A DNA stretch of 64,000 bases from Bin87 sp965208015 (GCA_965208015.1 OZ242309.1:1116001-1180000), one strand, 5' to 3'; positions 16,119 through 25,040 are shown, counted from the stretch's first letter. Translations and numbers: made by a program. Notes: generated by a model from the sequence alone, not told the origin.

Positions 16119-17801
16119 TTAGAGGGACCAGTCATCCGGAAGCTCGGGAGTGGGGAGGGGGCGGATCATCACCTCGACCAGGGCGGACTGGCCCTCCTCG
16201 GTGGCGCGGATGGCGCGCTGGAAGGCAGGACGGATGTCCTCGGGGTTCTCAACACGCTCGGAGTAGCAGCCCAGGCCGTCGGCGACGACGCTGAAGTTGC
16301 CGCCGAGGACGGCCATCTCCGGAGGCGTACCGTTGGGGTCCTCCATGCCCATCATGCCACCGCCGGTTCCTCCGTTGTTGATGACTACGGTAAGAATGGG
16401 CAGGCCCATGCGGGAAGCGGTCTCGAGGTCCATGCCGGTCATGCCGAAAGAGGCGTCGCCGAGGACGTGGACAACCAGGTGGTCGGGGCGGCCCAACTTG
16501 GTGCCGATGGCGGCGCCGACGGACCAACCCATGGCGGCCATGCCGCCCATGGCGACGAAGTTGCGCGGCAGGGTGGTCTGCCAAAAAGGAACCACGTAAC
16601 CGCGACTGCCGCCGGCATCATGGAGGGCGATGGTCCGGTCAGGGTCGATGACCTGTTGGAGCTCGTGGACGACGCGATAGCCGTTGGTGGGGGTCTCAGA
16701 ATCGGTGAAGCGGGGCATCCACTCGGCTTCGGATTTCTCGTGGCAGGCGCGGATCTCGTCGACGATCTCCTGCTTCATGCCGCCGCCGTTGGGACCGATG
16801 CGCTGGCGCACGGCGTCGATGATGGCGCGGAGGGCCAGCTTGGCGTCGGCGAGCATGGGCAGGTCGACCTGGTAGGTCTTGTTCAGGTCGGCCGGGTCGG
16901 CGTTGACGTGGATGATGCTGACGCCATCGGGGATGGGGCGGCCGTCGGTGCCGTTGGGCTGGCGGAAGGAGTTGCCGACGGCGAGGACGACGTCGGCCTT
17001 GCGGTTGATCTGGATGGCCGCGCCGGAGGCATAGCGACTGCGTGGGTAGACGCCGCCGCCCAGGGAGAGGGGATGGTTCTCCGGGATGATGCCCTTGGCC
17101 ATGATGGTAGTGGCGACGGGCATGGACAGCATCTCGGCGAGCTCGCGGACCTCGTCGGCGGCGCCGGCACTCATGGCGCCACCGCCGGCGTTGAGGATGG
17201 GGAGGCTGGCGTTGACCAGCATGTCGGCGGCGCGCTGGACCTCGGCGTCGGCTGGGCCGGATTTGCCGGGCGTGCCAACCGGGGTGTAGGCGAGAACGGA
17301 CTCGTCGGCCTCGGCGGTGAGGACGTCCTGGTGCATCTCGAGGACCACCGGGCCGGGGGAGCCGGAGCGCAGGGCGGTGAAGGCGCGGCGCATGACCTGG
17401 GGGATGTCCTGGACGCGGGTGAAAGCGCCCCGCCACTTGCACAGGCCGTCGAAGATGCTGGCGGACACCTCCTGCTGCCACTCCTGGCCGAGGTTCCGCA
17501 TGGGATGCTGACCCATGAGAAGCAGCACGGGCACGTTGTCGGCGTAGCAGCCGGCGATGCCGGTGAGGCAGTTGGTGGCGCCGGGGCCGGTGCCGGTCAT
17601 GGCGACGCCAACCTCGCCGGTGGCGCGGGCGTAGCCGTCGGCGATCTCAACCCCGAGGCGCTCGTGGCGGGCGGCAAAGGGCCGGATGGAGGAGGCGCGC
17701 AGTGGACCCCAGAGGGGGTTCAGGCCGCCGCCGGCGAATCCGGATATGTAACGTACTCCTTCCTGTTCGAGAGCCCTGACTACGGCTTCGGATCCACGCA
17801 T
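16119..17801 (-). CDS. ThDP-dependent acetolactate-synthase-like enzyme (copy 1)
   Basis: About 560 residues with the three ThDP-enzyme domains: the N-terminal PYR domain with the activating glutamate in RHERLGVEIADGYARATG, a central FAD/nucleotide-type domain, and the C-terminal PP domain with the metal motif from VLGDASFGM to VVINNGG (GDx...NN). It resembles acetolactate synthase large subunits and oxalyl-CoA or benzoylformate decarboxylases, but no regulatory subunit or ilv gene is adjacent. The reaction is probably decarboxylation or carboligation of a 2-oxo acid. The start at 17801 follows AGAGGTG. One of three such paralogues in the window. Confidence 0.9.
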   Translation of the reverse strand: MRGSEAVVRALEQEGVRYISGFAGGGLNPLWGPLRASSIRPFAARHERLGVEIADGYARATGEVGVAMTGTGPGATNCLTGIAGCYADNVPVLLLMGQHPMRNLGQEWQQEVSASIFDGLCKWRGAFTRVQDIPQVMRRAFTALRSGSPGPVVLEMHQDVLTAEADESVLAYTPVGTPGKSGPADAEVQRAADMLVNASLPILNAGGGAMSAGAADEVRELAEMLSMPVATTIMAKGIIPENHPLSLGGGVYPRSRYASGAAIQINRKADVVLAVGNSFRQPNGTDGRPIPDGVSIIHVNADPADLNKTYQVDLPMLADAKLALRAIIDAVRQRIGPNGGGMKQEIVDEIRACHEKSEAEWMPRFTDSETPTNGYRVVHELQQVIDPDRTIALHDAGGSRGYVVPFWQTTLPRNFVAMGGMAAMGWSVGAAIGTKLGRPDHLVVHVLGDASFGMTGMDLETASRMGLPILTVVINNGGTGGGMMGMEDPNGTPPEMAVLGGNFSVVADGLGCYSERVENPEDIRPAFQRAIRATEEGQSALVEVMIRPLPTPELPDDWSL

Positions 17802-17851
17802 GGCTGCACCTCTCATCGGTTGGCGGACGACCGTCGCTCCGAAGGGGAACA

Positions 17852-17890
17852 GGATTGCCGCCCCCGCATCAAGTACGGGGTCGCAATGAC
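17852..17890. repeat. Dispersed hairpin repeat, GGATTGC...GCAATGAC type
   Basis: GGATTGC and GCAATGAC bracket an inner stem (CCCCG with CGGGG), giving a stem-loop. A second member is at 22190-22216. Such short dispersed intergenic palindromes resemble REP/MITE-like repeats. Confidence 0.55.
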
Positions 17891-17910
17891 GGCCGGCTAA
17901 TAGCTGTCGT

Positions 17911-17981
17911 ATTGGCCGGGATGATAGGGCAGCGCGGGGATGGGGTCAACCGGGGTTCATGGCATGGATGAACTGGATGTA
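17911..17981. repeat. 71-bp direct repeat, copy 1
   Basis: It matches 18430-18500 at about 65 of 71 positions, starting ATTGGCCGGGAT and ending GGATGTA. The two copies flank the small PaREP1-like gene. The segment also contains GGCATGGATG, echoed at 36588 before the alpha/beta hydrolase gene. Confidence 0.8.
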
Positions 17982-18034
17982 CGGGAACTAATGCCAGAAT
18001 AGCGCACCGGCGGGCGCGCATGAGCGGGGTGGGG

Positions 18035-18406
18035 TCAGGATGAGGCGGAGTCGAGGATTATGTTGACCAGGGTCTCGATGTCGGGGAGGTAGCCGTCCAG
18101 GTCTTCCTGTTCCATCCAATCGTTGTAGAAGTTGGAATGGCAGGATTGGGCCACGCCGAAAGTCGCACGGACGAATGGATTGTTGAGCTTCTCCGCCAAC
18201 TCAAAGACGGCGTGACGGCGGTGAGCGTACTTGCCGTGGGGCAGTTTCTGACTCTCGCAATAGGCTTTCAGGGCCTGGCTGGTAGCGCCCCAAAGCTTTT
18301 CCGAGCCCTGTACCGTATCGCCGGCCGCGATTTCCCGCCGGGCATCTTCGAGCAACTGGCGGGCCAGGCGGGTGTGTTTGTCTACAGTGGATTCTGCGTC
18401 AGTCAT
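18035..18406 (-). CDS. PaREP1/HEPN-like helical protein
   Basis: A 123-residue, all-helical protein. The pattern ARQLLEDARREIAAGDTVQGSEKLWGATSQALKAYCES resembles PaREP1 and related HEPN-superfamily proteins, which are common next to nucleotidyltransferase antitoxins and in mobile regions. The segment GKYAHRRHAVFELAEKL contains an RRH cluster that may stand for the RX4-6H motif. No partner gene is adjacent. The gene is bracketed by a 71-bp direct repeat, which suggests it was inserted or amplified as a unit. Function inferred only from similarity. Confidence 0.7.
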   Translation of the reverse strand: MTDAESTVDKHTRLARQLLEDARREIAAGDTVQGSEKLWGATSQALKAYCESQKLPHGKYAHRRHAVFELAEKLNNPFVRATFGVAQSCHSNFYNDWMEQEDLDGYLPDIETLVNIILDSASS

Positions 18407-18429
18407 GGCTGTTCACGCGGGTCTGGGCG

Positions 18430-18500
18430 ATTGGCCGGGATAATAGGGCAGCGCGGGGGCGGGGTCAATCGGGGTTCATGGCATGGATGGACAGGATGTA
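18430..18500. repeat. 71-bp direct repeat, copy 2
   Basis: Second copy of the repeat at 17911-17981, in the same orientation, immediately upstream of the PaREP1-like gene. Confidence 0.8.
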
Positions 18501-18575
18501 TGAGATATGGGCGGATTGGTTATGTCAAACGGGTACGGTTGAGCGCGCCCAGGGTTGATCGGGGGCAGCGGGTGG

Positions 18576-19145
18576 CTAGGTGGGCGGGCCGTGGGGGAGA
18601 GGAAACGGGTCGGCGGAGCGGCACCGGAGGCAATTGACGGGGTGGCTGGCATGGGCCGGGTCGGCGGGGAGTCCCAGGAAGGCACGCAACTCACCGATGT
18701 TTTTCACCGGAGGGAAGGGAGGCGCGGGCCCGGGCCCGGTGTTGAGGAGTTCGATGATGTCTCGCGACCGGAGTGGCTTGCGGTGTCCGTCGATAGCGCC
18801 TTCGATGTCAGCGACCAGGTGACGCACACGGCGATGCAGGCGCGTCAGGGCGCGCCGGCGCACTGTGGGCTCCAGGGAGTCCAGCCAAGCGTCGGTGACG
18901 GCATAAACCTCGCGGAAAGTCCGGATGTGGCCATTGGCGAGACCGCCGTCGCAGACCACGCAGTAGAGGGCGGTCATGAGCCGGCGTCGGGTGGAATGGG
19001 GGCGTCTCCAGTTGACGGCGGCCGCCGTCACCGCGTGACTGGCGGAACGGCGCAGGGCACTGGCAGCCGGGTCGGTGCGGCCGAAAGACAGGTGGGCGAA
19101 GGCCCGATTGAGAAAGTAGCGGCTGCGTTGCCGATGATGTTTCAC
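18576..19145 (-). CDS. Uncharacterised arginine-rich protein, 189 residues
   Basis: A very basic protein. The first half (FLNRAFAHLSFGRTDPAAS, then ALRRSASHAVTAAAVNWRR) looks like a helical bundle, with an R-x-H arrangement reminiscent of HEPN-type proteins. The second half contains RDIIELLNTGPGPAPPFPPV and a CLRC near the C-terminus. No domain is confidently recognised. The amino-acid pattern looks protein-like, but there is no strong ribosome site before the ATG at 19145. It lies in an accessory region; real but unassigned is my best reading. Confidence 0.5.
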   Translation of the reverse strand: MKHHRQRSRYFLNRAFAHLSFGRTDPAASALRRSASHAVTAAAVNWRRPHSTRRRLMTALYCVVCDGGLANGHIRTFREVYAVTDAWLDSLEPTVRRRALTRLHRRVRHLVADIEGAIDGHRKPLRSRDIIELLNTGPGPAPPFPPVKNIGELRAFLGLPADPAHASHPVNCLRCRSADPFPLPHGPPT

Positions 19146-19793
19146 GGTTCCGATGGCATTGGCTCCTCTGGTTGACGATGGCGGTGATTTGGAGAGGCAG
19201 GATTTCGGATCGTTGTCAGGACACGGCCGGGGTACGCAACTATTAATCCTACTTTTCCGTGTACTCAGGATGTCCAGACATCCCTGCGCGCGGGCGCGGA
19301 TGGTCCCGGTGGAACAGAGGGCAAAGCGGGTGATTGGTCAAAGCGTTGAGCCGCGGATTGCCCCCTGGGCCGGTTGCGATTTTTCACTGACGGGGTTGGC
19401 CGTCGATCCGAAATCCTGCCTCTGAATTTGCGATTGGCAACAGCTGTTTTCCCAGGTGAAGTTAGGATACATGTTCGTATCGCGCGGCCGCAAGGGACGG
19501 GTGTCACCAATGTGGAACGACTTTGGCAAATTGTCAGAAGCAGGATTTACAGGATTTTGTGATTTCGCGGGATTGGAGGATCTCCGGCGCAAAACGGCTC
19601 CAATCCGGCTAATCCCAAATCTTGAGAGCCCGGATTCTGGTTTCCCCCGCAAACCGGGTAGGGGTGAGATGGTTATCGGAGTCGTCGCTGATTGCCGGGC
19701 CCGAGACGATCAAAGCTGGCACGGGCAGGACGAACGGAAGGTCCGCGGCTCGGCGTCGGGAGTCGAGGTCTGGCAAGAAGACAGGGCCGACGG
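19146..19793. other. Non-coding stretch with repeat fragments
   Basis: No supported gene in about 650 bases. A GGATTTACAGGATTTTGTGA segment near 19543 resembles the fragments GATTTACAGGGATGAACGGG at 38628 and GGATGGACAGGATG at 18485, so short degenerate dispersed repeats are present. Nothing else is recognised. Confidence 0.5.
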
Positions 19794-20186
19794 TCAGGAA
19801 ACGAACTGCGCGGACTTGGGGCGGGCCTTGCCGCCATGGACGGAGGGTTCTGCGCGCTGCCCAGCGGGAAGGAGGTGTCGACCCGGGAGGATCCCGATGT
19901 TGCGATAGAGGTAGCAGCGGACGTACATGCGTCCCGAGCCATCGTATCTGGCTTGCAGTTCCTTGGTCACTTCCAGGACCACCCCATTACGGCACCGGAC
20001 GTAGCCGTCGATACGGACGATCCGGAGTGGCTCAAAATGACGGGTGACGAGGGTATCCCGATATCCGACTACGAAATGATGCTCGCTCAGCCGGCGGTGG
20101 TGGACGTGCTGGTAGTTGTCCCAGGAGTTCCAGTCGTGAGCGTAGTTGCGAGGAGGAATTTCAGCCAGTCGCAGGCGTGATACCAC
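19794..20186 (-). CDS. Small protein overlapping an antitoxin-like gene; possible toxin remnant
   Basis: The central segment (LRIVRIDGYVRCRNGVVLEVTKEL, about residues 53-76) has the strand-rich pattern of small toxin-like proteins such as the TumE/DUF6516 group. The N-terminus is histidine-rich (NYQHVHHRRLSEHHF). The last 30 residues are proline- and arginine-rich and look unlike a protein core, so the gene may be truncated or frameshifted after MYVRCYLYR. It overlaps the upstream 92-residue gene by 100 bases in another frame. The toxin idea is a weak inference. Confidence 0.4.
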   Translation of the reverse strand: MVSRLRLAEIPPRNYAHDWNSWDNYQHVHHRRLSEHHFVVGYRDTLVTRHFEPLRIVRIDGYVRCRNGVVLEVTKELQARYDGSGRMYVRCYLYRNIGILPGRHLLPAGQRAEPSVHGGKARPKSAQFVS

Positions 20187-20365
20187 TTGATAACCTCAAC
20201 GTCGGGCACGATTGCGTCGCTGTCCACCAACGCCGCCATTTCAGCGCTTGGCATCGCGTAGCGCTTCTCATACTCGCCGAGTATGCGTCGCTTTTCGGCG
20301 ACAAGCTCATCGAGTGAGATTTCGCGGACGGTGATCCGATGCCATTCAGCGTCAGCCATCTTCAT
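20087..20365 (-). CDS. Small antitoxin-like protein
   Basis: About 92 residues. The N-terminal 70 look like a folded, charged helical protein (ISLDELVAEKRRILGEYEKRY, then AEMAALVDSDAIVPDVEVIKWYHACDWLK). The final 23 residues (a TTGTPGTTTSTSTT run) look like read-through of another frame. A GGAGG lies just before a cluster of ATG codons (20368, 20365, 20359), so initiation here is credible. Its position directly before an overlapping small gene is typical of toxin-antitoxin pairs. No domain recognised. Confidence 0.45.
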   Translation of the reverse strand: MKMADAEWHRITVREISLDELVAEKRRILGEYEKRYAMPSAEMAALVDSDAIVPDVEVIKWYHACDWLKFLLATTLTTGTPGTTTSTSTTAG

Positions 20366-20413
20366 CATGCCTCCGAGTTCATTGTACTGTCGGGATGGGC
20401 CGGTTCAATACGA

Positions 20414-21025
20414 CTATGGCGCGACGCCAACCAAGACGAGAGGGACGGATGGGACACCCCGGCCCTGACGAACGACGTTCATCAGGTCACGCTCGAAGTA
20501 CGGCACGCCCGAGGACATCTCTCGCTCCAACTCCTTCATGGGCAGGATCTCGATGCCCACGTCGATGATTTCCGCGACGTAAAAGCTCAGATGCTTGACG
20601 AAAAGGTCGTGGGCTACAAAAGCGTATTTGCCGAATTGGATTTCGATGGCAACCCGATCTTTCAGGTAATCGGTTTGGTTGTAGGACAAGATGGGATCGT
20701 AGCCGGCGGCTTCGATGCGGTTCTTCTGCTCATCATCCGTAAGGTCGTAGATGCCGCGCAGCAACTTCTCGTCGGGGGCGACATAGAACGAATTCCGGCG
20801 TTCGCCCCAATCCCTGGCTTTGAACTCCGCTTTGAAGGCGTCATTCATGTCTTTGGGCGAGTACAAGAGCAGGCCGCGCATCGTCCGTTCGCGAGAAACT
20901 TTGGTCCGGCACGCCTCAGCGTCAACCGAGGCAATTACCTGCTTGACTTCTTCCCAAAGACGAGGACGGTGAACCAGCAGAAATTCCTCGCCGTTCAAGT
21001 GGGAATAGATGGATTTGATCTGCAT
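20414..21025 (-). CDS. Type II restriction endonuclease, BstYI/BglII-like
   Basis: About 203 residues closely resembling BstYI, which cuts RGATCY. The start QIKSIYSHLNGEEFLLVHRP is typical. The catalytic segment has DRVAIEIQFGKYAFVAHDLF, where the E-x-Q in place of the usual E-x-K is the BglII/BstYI-type active site. DVGIEILPMKELEREMSSG and the C-terminal VRQGRGVPSVPLVLVG are also present. Its ATG at 21025 shares one base with the stop codon of the methyltransferase (TGATG), so the two are translationally coupled. Recognition of RGATCY is a prediction from similarity. Confidence 0.88.
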   Translation of the reverse strand: MQIKSIYSHLNGEEFLLVHRPRLWEEVKQVIASVDAEACRTKVSRERTMRGLLLYSPKDMNDAFKAEFKARDWGERRNSFYVAPDEKLLRGIYDLTDDEQKNRIEAAGYDPILSYNQTDYLKDRVAIEIQFGKYAFVAHDLFVKHLSFYVAEIIDVGIEILPMKELEREMSSGVPYFERDLMNVVRQGRGVPSVPLVLVGVAP

Positions 21026-21972
21026 CAATTCCCGCCGTTGGGCAGGCTGGGATCGTAGATCGGCTTTCCCATCGGACGGGTTTTCAACCGACCCGCACGG
21101 AGATCATGAATGCGATCTGCCGCAATGTTTACGTATTCGTCCACATTGTCGCAGCCCAATCCGATGCGGTCATGCATCAACGCCGCGACAACGGAAGAAC
21201 CGACGCCCATGTATGGGTCAAAAACGCGATCACCGGGGTCGGTCAGGGCCAAAACCAGACGCTCGACCAGTTCCACCGGGAACTGACACGGGTGGACAGT
21301 TTTTTCCGGATGGTTGTGTTTCACGTTGGGGAACTCCCAAACATCGCTGGGGTTCTTACCTTTGGGATTTCCCGACAGCCTGCCGACATTGGGGCCTTTG
21401 AAATGCCGCTTGTTGGGGTATTTGGAAGGTACCCGGATGGGGTCCAAGTTCCAGGTGTAATCGTCCGACTTGGTCCACCAATTGATCGTCTCGTACCTGC
21501 CGGAAAGACGCTTGGAACTGTGCAAGCCATGCCCGAAATGCCAAACTATCCGGTTGCGGAGTTTTAGCCCCAAGCGTTTGAACATCGGGTAGAAGATGGC
21601 GTCCAGTGGGATGATTTCGCCTCGATCCACGTAATTTCCAACCTGCCAGCATATCGATCCCTGATCGTGCAGGATGCGGACGCACTCGCTTACGACCAAC
21701 TCCTGATTATCCAGGTAATCTTCGATGGTGGTCCGGGATTCGTACGACTTGCCAAGGTTGTAAGGCGGGGACGACACTACCAGTTTGATGCTGCCGTCGG
21801 GCAGTTTACCGGTGAACGAGAGCGCGTCCTCACAGGCGATCCGCAACTCGCCGTCCTCGAAGGAACGGCCTCGACTATCCGGCAAATCTCCAAGCGCCGG
21901 TTGGTACTCTCTAACCGTGCCCGCTGCGGATTCGGTTACAACGCCGGAATGGGGTGAGGTTTGATGTTGCAT
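21025..21972 (-). CDS. Type II DNA methyltransferase (modification subunit)
   Basis: About 315 residues. Motif IV is SPPY (LVVSSPPYNLG), as in N4-cytosine or beta-class N6-adenine methyltransferases, and the S-adenosylmethionine motif is DPYMGVGSSVVAALMHDRIGLGCD near the C-terminus, which gives the beta-type order (IV before I). Together with the downstream BstYI-like nuclease it forms a complete restriction-modification system, methylase gene first. I chose the ATG at 21972; a TTG 15 bases upstream is also possible. The modified base would be cytosine (N4) in a GATC-containing site if the nuclease prediction is right. Confidence 0.9.
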   Translation of the reverse strand: MQHQTSPHSGVVTESAAGTVREYQPALGDLPDSRGRSFEDGELRIACEDALSFTGKLPDGSIKLVVSSPPYNLGKSYESRTTIEDYLDNQELVVSECVRILHDQGSICWQVGNYVDRGEIIPLDAIFYPMFKRLGLKLRNRIVWHFGHGLHSSKRLSGRYETINWWTKSDDYTWNLDPIRVPSKYPNKRHFKGPNVGRLSGNPKGKNPSDVWEFPNVKHNHPEKTVHPCQFPVELVERLVLALTDPGDRVFDPYMGVGSSVVAALMHDRIGLGCDNVDEYVNIAADRIHDLRAGRLKTRPMGKPIYDPSLPNGGN

Positions 21973-22189
21973 GGGATGTGATGCCAAGCCGGTGCGTCCG
22001 ATTGTCGAACCCTCACCAGCATCTTACCCGAAAGCAGCTGTTATGGAGCGATACTATCATTCCATCATCGGGTCAACAACACGCTGCCGTCAGGGGATGC
22101 GCGGTCGAGCAGGTTTGTTGACCGGCCGGCGGGGTGTGGGTATCATCGGCGCTACTTGGCGGGGTCGGGTGTTGCTAGCTGCGCTCGCA

Positions 22190-22216
22190 GGATTGCCGCG
22201 CTTTGCTCGCAATGAC
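22190..22216. repeat. Dispersed hairpin repeat, GGATTGC...GCAATGAC type (second member)
   Basis: GGATTGC (22190-22196) and GCAATGAC (22209-22216) pair around a CGCGCTTTGCTC interior, matching the element at 17852-17890. Confidence 0.55.
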
Positions 22217-22259
22217 ATTGACCTCACCGTAGTAATGACATTTTCAGTGGAGAATTACC

Positions 22260-23978
22260 ATGCCGCAGGCCCATGAGTTGATTGTGCAGTTTCTGGAGGA
22301 GGCGGGGATTGACGCCGTGTTCGGGATACCGGGCGGCGGGACGGGGCAGATTTTCACCAACCTGGTGGGGAAGGAGCCGGCCATCAACACGTACCTGACG
22401 CGGCACGAGCAGACGGCGGCGATCATGGCCGACGCCTACGCGCGGGCCACGGGGAAGCCGGCGGTGATCATGGGGCAAGGGCTGTTCATGGGGTCGAACG
22501 CAGCGTTCGGCATCATGGAGGCGATGCTGAGCAGCAGCCCGATGCTGGTGCTGACGGACACGTCGGACGGCGGCGTGGGTCAGCATCCGGCGAACCAGTC
22601 GGGGGCCGGCGAGTACGGGAGCATCGACCTGCACAACATCTTTCGGTCGATGACGAAGTACACGACGCTGGCGACGTCGCCCAAGGAGGCGGCGCTGGGG
22701 GCGCAGCTGGCGATCAAGCACTCGATGAGCGGGCGGCCGGGTCCGACGTGCCTGCTCATGCGGACGGCGTCCATCGCGGGCGAGGTTGACCTGGAGTCGC
22801 CGCCGTTCATCCACGACACGGCCGGGTATTTGAATACGGCCAAGCCGCAGGCGGCGCCGGCGGACGTCGAGAAGGCGGTGGAGATCCTGTCGCAGTCGCG
22901 GCGGCCGGTGATCGTGGCGGGGAACGGGGTGCACATGGCGGGGGCGCATGGGGCGTTGCAGCAGCTGGCGGAGCAGTGGAACGCGCCGGTGGCGACGAGC
23001 TACAAAGGGAAGTCGGCCATCGCGGAGACGCACCCGCTGTCGGTGGGCATGGTTGGCGTGTACGGGCAGGAGGCAGCGAACCGGGCGGTGGGCGACGCCG
23101 ACACGGTGGTGATCGTGGGGGCGAAGCTGAGCCCGCAGGACACCGTGCGGGAGCGGCCCAACATATTCAACCCGCGGGGGCAGCGGATCATCCAGATCGA
23201 CATCGACGACCGGAACGCGGGATGGACCTTCCCGGTGGAGCTGGGGTTGATCGGCGACGCGGGAAGCATCCTGGGCCAGCTGGTTGAGGCATCGGCCGAG
23301 GCGTCGGCATCGACGGCGGGTGACCGGAGCGAATGGGCCGGCGCGCTGCCGGGACGGAAGACTGAGGCGGAGTTCTACGAGGACGCCGGGCTGCACACCG
23401 ACTCGTCGCCGGTGCTGCCGCAGCGGTTGGTGCGGGTCCTGCAGGAGACGATGCCGGCGGACACGGTGTACGCGCTGGACGCGGGGAACAACCGGACGTG
23501 GATGGCGCACCTGTTCCAGTCGCAGCAGGCGCACACGTTCTTCTGCCCGGGGGGAACGGCGGGCATGGGCTGGGGGCTGCCGGCGTCGGTAGGGCTCCAG
23601 ATCGCGTATCCCGGGCGGCCGGTGGTATCGGTGACCGGCGACGGCGGGTACATGATGACGGTAAACGCGCTGTCGACGGCGATGCAGTACCAACTGCCCA
23701 TCGTCTGCGTGGTGTTCAACGACGGCGCGCTGGGGATGGTGCGGCACCACCAGGCGCCGGGGCAGTACATCGCGTCGGAGTTCGCAGAGACGGACAACGC
23801 GGCGGTGGCGCGGGGGTTCGGGTGCTTCGGCGTGCAGGTGGCGGACTCGCGGAACCTGGCCGACGCGCTGCGGGACGCGCGGGCGTCGGGTCTGCCGGCG
23901 GTGGTGGACGTGCTGATCGACCGGGGGCCGAGTCCGGACGATTGGCGGGCGGACGCGCGGCGGTCGGGGGAGACGTAG
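22260..23978 (+). CDS. ThDP-dependent acetolactate-synthase-like enzyme (copy 2)
   Basis: 572 residues with all three domains of the family. The activating glutamate lies in TRHEQTAAIMADAYARATGK, the central domain holds VIVAGNGVHMAGA, and the ThDP/metal motif runs from SVTGDGGYMM to VVFNDGALGM. It resembles acetolactate synthases, sulfopyruvate decarboxylases and benzoylformate decarboxylases; no partner gene defines the substrate. It is followed 48 bases later by a helical-repeat gene in the same direction. Base composition at third positions is extremely GC-rich, giving long false open frames on the other strand. Confidence 0.92.
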   Translation: MPQAHELIVQFLEEAGIDAVFGIPGGGTGQIFTNLVGKEPAINTYLTRHEQTAAIMADAYARATGKPAVIMGQGLFMGSNAAFGIMEAMLSSSPMLVLTDTSDGGVGQHPANQSGAGEYGSIDLHNIFRSMTKYTTLATSPKEAALGAQLAIKHSMSGRPGPTCLLMRTASIAGEVDLESPPFIHDTAGYLNTAKPQAAPADVEKAVEILSQSRRPVIVAGNGVHMAGAHGALQQLAEQWNAPVATSYKGKSAIAETHPLSVGMVGVYGQEAANRAVGDADTVVIVGAKLSPQDTVRERPNIFNPRGQRIIQIDIDDRNAGWTFPVELGLIGDAGSILGQLVEASAEASASTAGDRSEWAGALPGRKTEAEFYEDAGLHTDSSPVLPQRLVRVLQETMPADTVYALDAGNNRTWMAHLFQSQQAHTFFCPGGTAGMGWGLPASVGLQIAYPGRPVVSVTGDGGYMMTVNALSTAMQYQLPIVCVVFNDGALGMVRHHQAPGQYIASEFAETDNAAVARGFGCFGVQVADSRNLADALRDARASGLPAVVDVLIDRGPSPDDWRADARRSGET

Positions 23979-24026
23979 GGGTTGTAAGGTACAAAAAGGA
24001 ACCTCTCGTCGTGGAGCAGAGCTAGG

Positions 24027-25040
24027 ATGAGTCAGCCGCCTCCCAACGAGATCGACGAAACCGTCATATTCCTGCTGGAGTTGGTCAACGACAGCGGCGT
24101 CGAATTTGGCGTTGAGCGCAGAATCGAAGCGGCCTTGAGGGCTGCTGATCTTGGCAGCCCTGGCGCCGCAATTGCTGCCCTTGTTGACTTGGACGAGAGC
24201 ATCGCGTTGAGCACCTACTACCCAGGCGACGAAGGCGAAGCGCGCCGTGCGATTGCGCGCGCAATCGCAAAGTTGGGGGAAGCAGGGAGCGCCGTGCGGA
24301 TACTAGTCGCTATATTAGAGAACGACTATATCGGATTGGAAGAGCGCGAGGCGGCGGAGCAAGAGATCATCAAAATGGGTGACACCGTGGCTGGGGTCTC
24401 CGCAATCAGGGCGGTAATCTACTTCGCCGGGGAACGTGGCATTGACGCGGAGTTTACCGAGGCGGAGTACCGCATATCAGCAGGTGAAAGGATGGCTGAA
24501 GCGGGCAAAATCGCTGAGGCGGTGACCGTGTTGAAGGTGATCACCGAAAACAACAAAGACGAATACGATCACGCGGACCGCTGGAACGCAGCGGTCATGC
24601 TCTCCAATATCGGCGATAATGCCGCCGCCGCGAAAGCATTTTGGTCGTTGGCAGTTGACGACGACCTTAACGCGGAAGATCAAGACAGGCTAGACGCCGC
24701 ACTCAAAGTCCTCGAGTTGGGCGACTGGGAAATGGCGAGCGAAGCGTTGCTGTCCGTCGCGGAAGAATGCGACCGGGAAGAGGTGAGGCTGAAGGCCGCG
24801 ATAGAAGTGGCATCCGTCATGGATGAAGGGGCCGAACCAGCCATCGCGATAATAGGCGGCCTGCTTTCATCGCGATACAGCAGCCACCAACTGATAGATG
24901 CCCAGATGGAGCGGCACTTCGCCATCAACGACCAGACACCAAGCTCGCCACCAACCGCCACAATGACAGATCAAGAAACGGCCTGGGCTCTGATACTAGA
25001 GGCGGCTAAGGTCCTGTATCCGCGTGCATTCGCCGGCTGA
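24027..25040 (+). CDS. Helical-repeat (TPR/HEAT-like) protein of unknown function
   Basis: A 337-residue acidic protein composed of paired helices, for example AAEQEIIKMGDTVAGVSAIR and AGERMAEAGKIAEAVTVLK near 150-170. The repeats are TPR- or HEAT-like, suggesting a scaffold. No catalytic motif, signal peptide or membrane segment. Codon use is less GC-biased than the neighbouring ThDP and acyl-CoA synthetase genes, with more AT at third positions, which may mean horizontal acquisition. Confidence 0.75.
   Translation: MSQPPPNEIDETVIFLLELVNDSGVEFGVERRIEAALRAADLGSPGAAIAALVDLDESIALSTYYPGDEGEARRAIARAIAKLGEAGSAVRILVAILENDYIGLEEREAAEQEIIKMGDTVAGVSAIRAVIYFAGERGIDAEFTEAEYRISAGERMAEAGKIAEAVTVLKVITENNKDEYDHADRWNAAVMLSNIGDNAAAAKAFWSLAVDDDLNAEDQDRLDAALKVLELGDWEMASEALLSVAEECDREEVRLKAAIEVASVMDEGAEPAIAIIGGLLSSRYSSHQLIDAQMERHFAINDQTPSSPPTATMTDQETAWALILEAAKVLYPRAFAG

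Noticed and set aside
19338..19652. Minus-strand frame of 104 codons in the 19.1-19.8 kb gap
   Set aside because: No ribosome site, low-complexity composition and overlap with dispersed repeat fragments.
22224..23750. Long minus-strand frame of 508 codons opposite the second ThDP enzyme
   Set aside because: Arginine- and histidine-rich composition typical of an antisense shadow; the plus-strand gene is clearly the ThDP enzyme.
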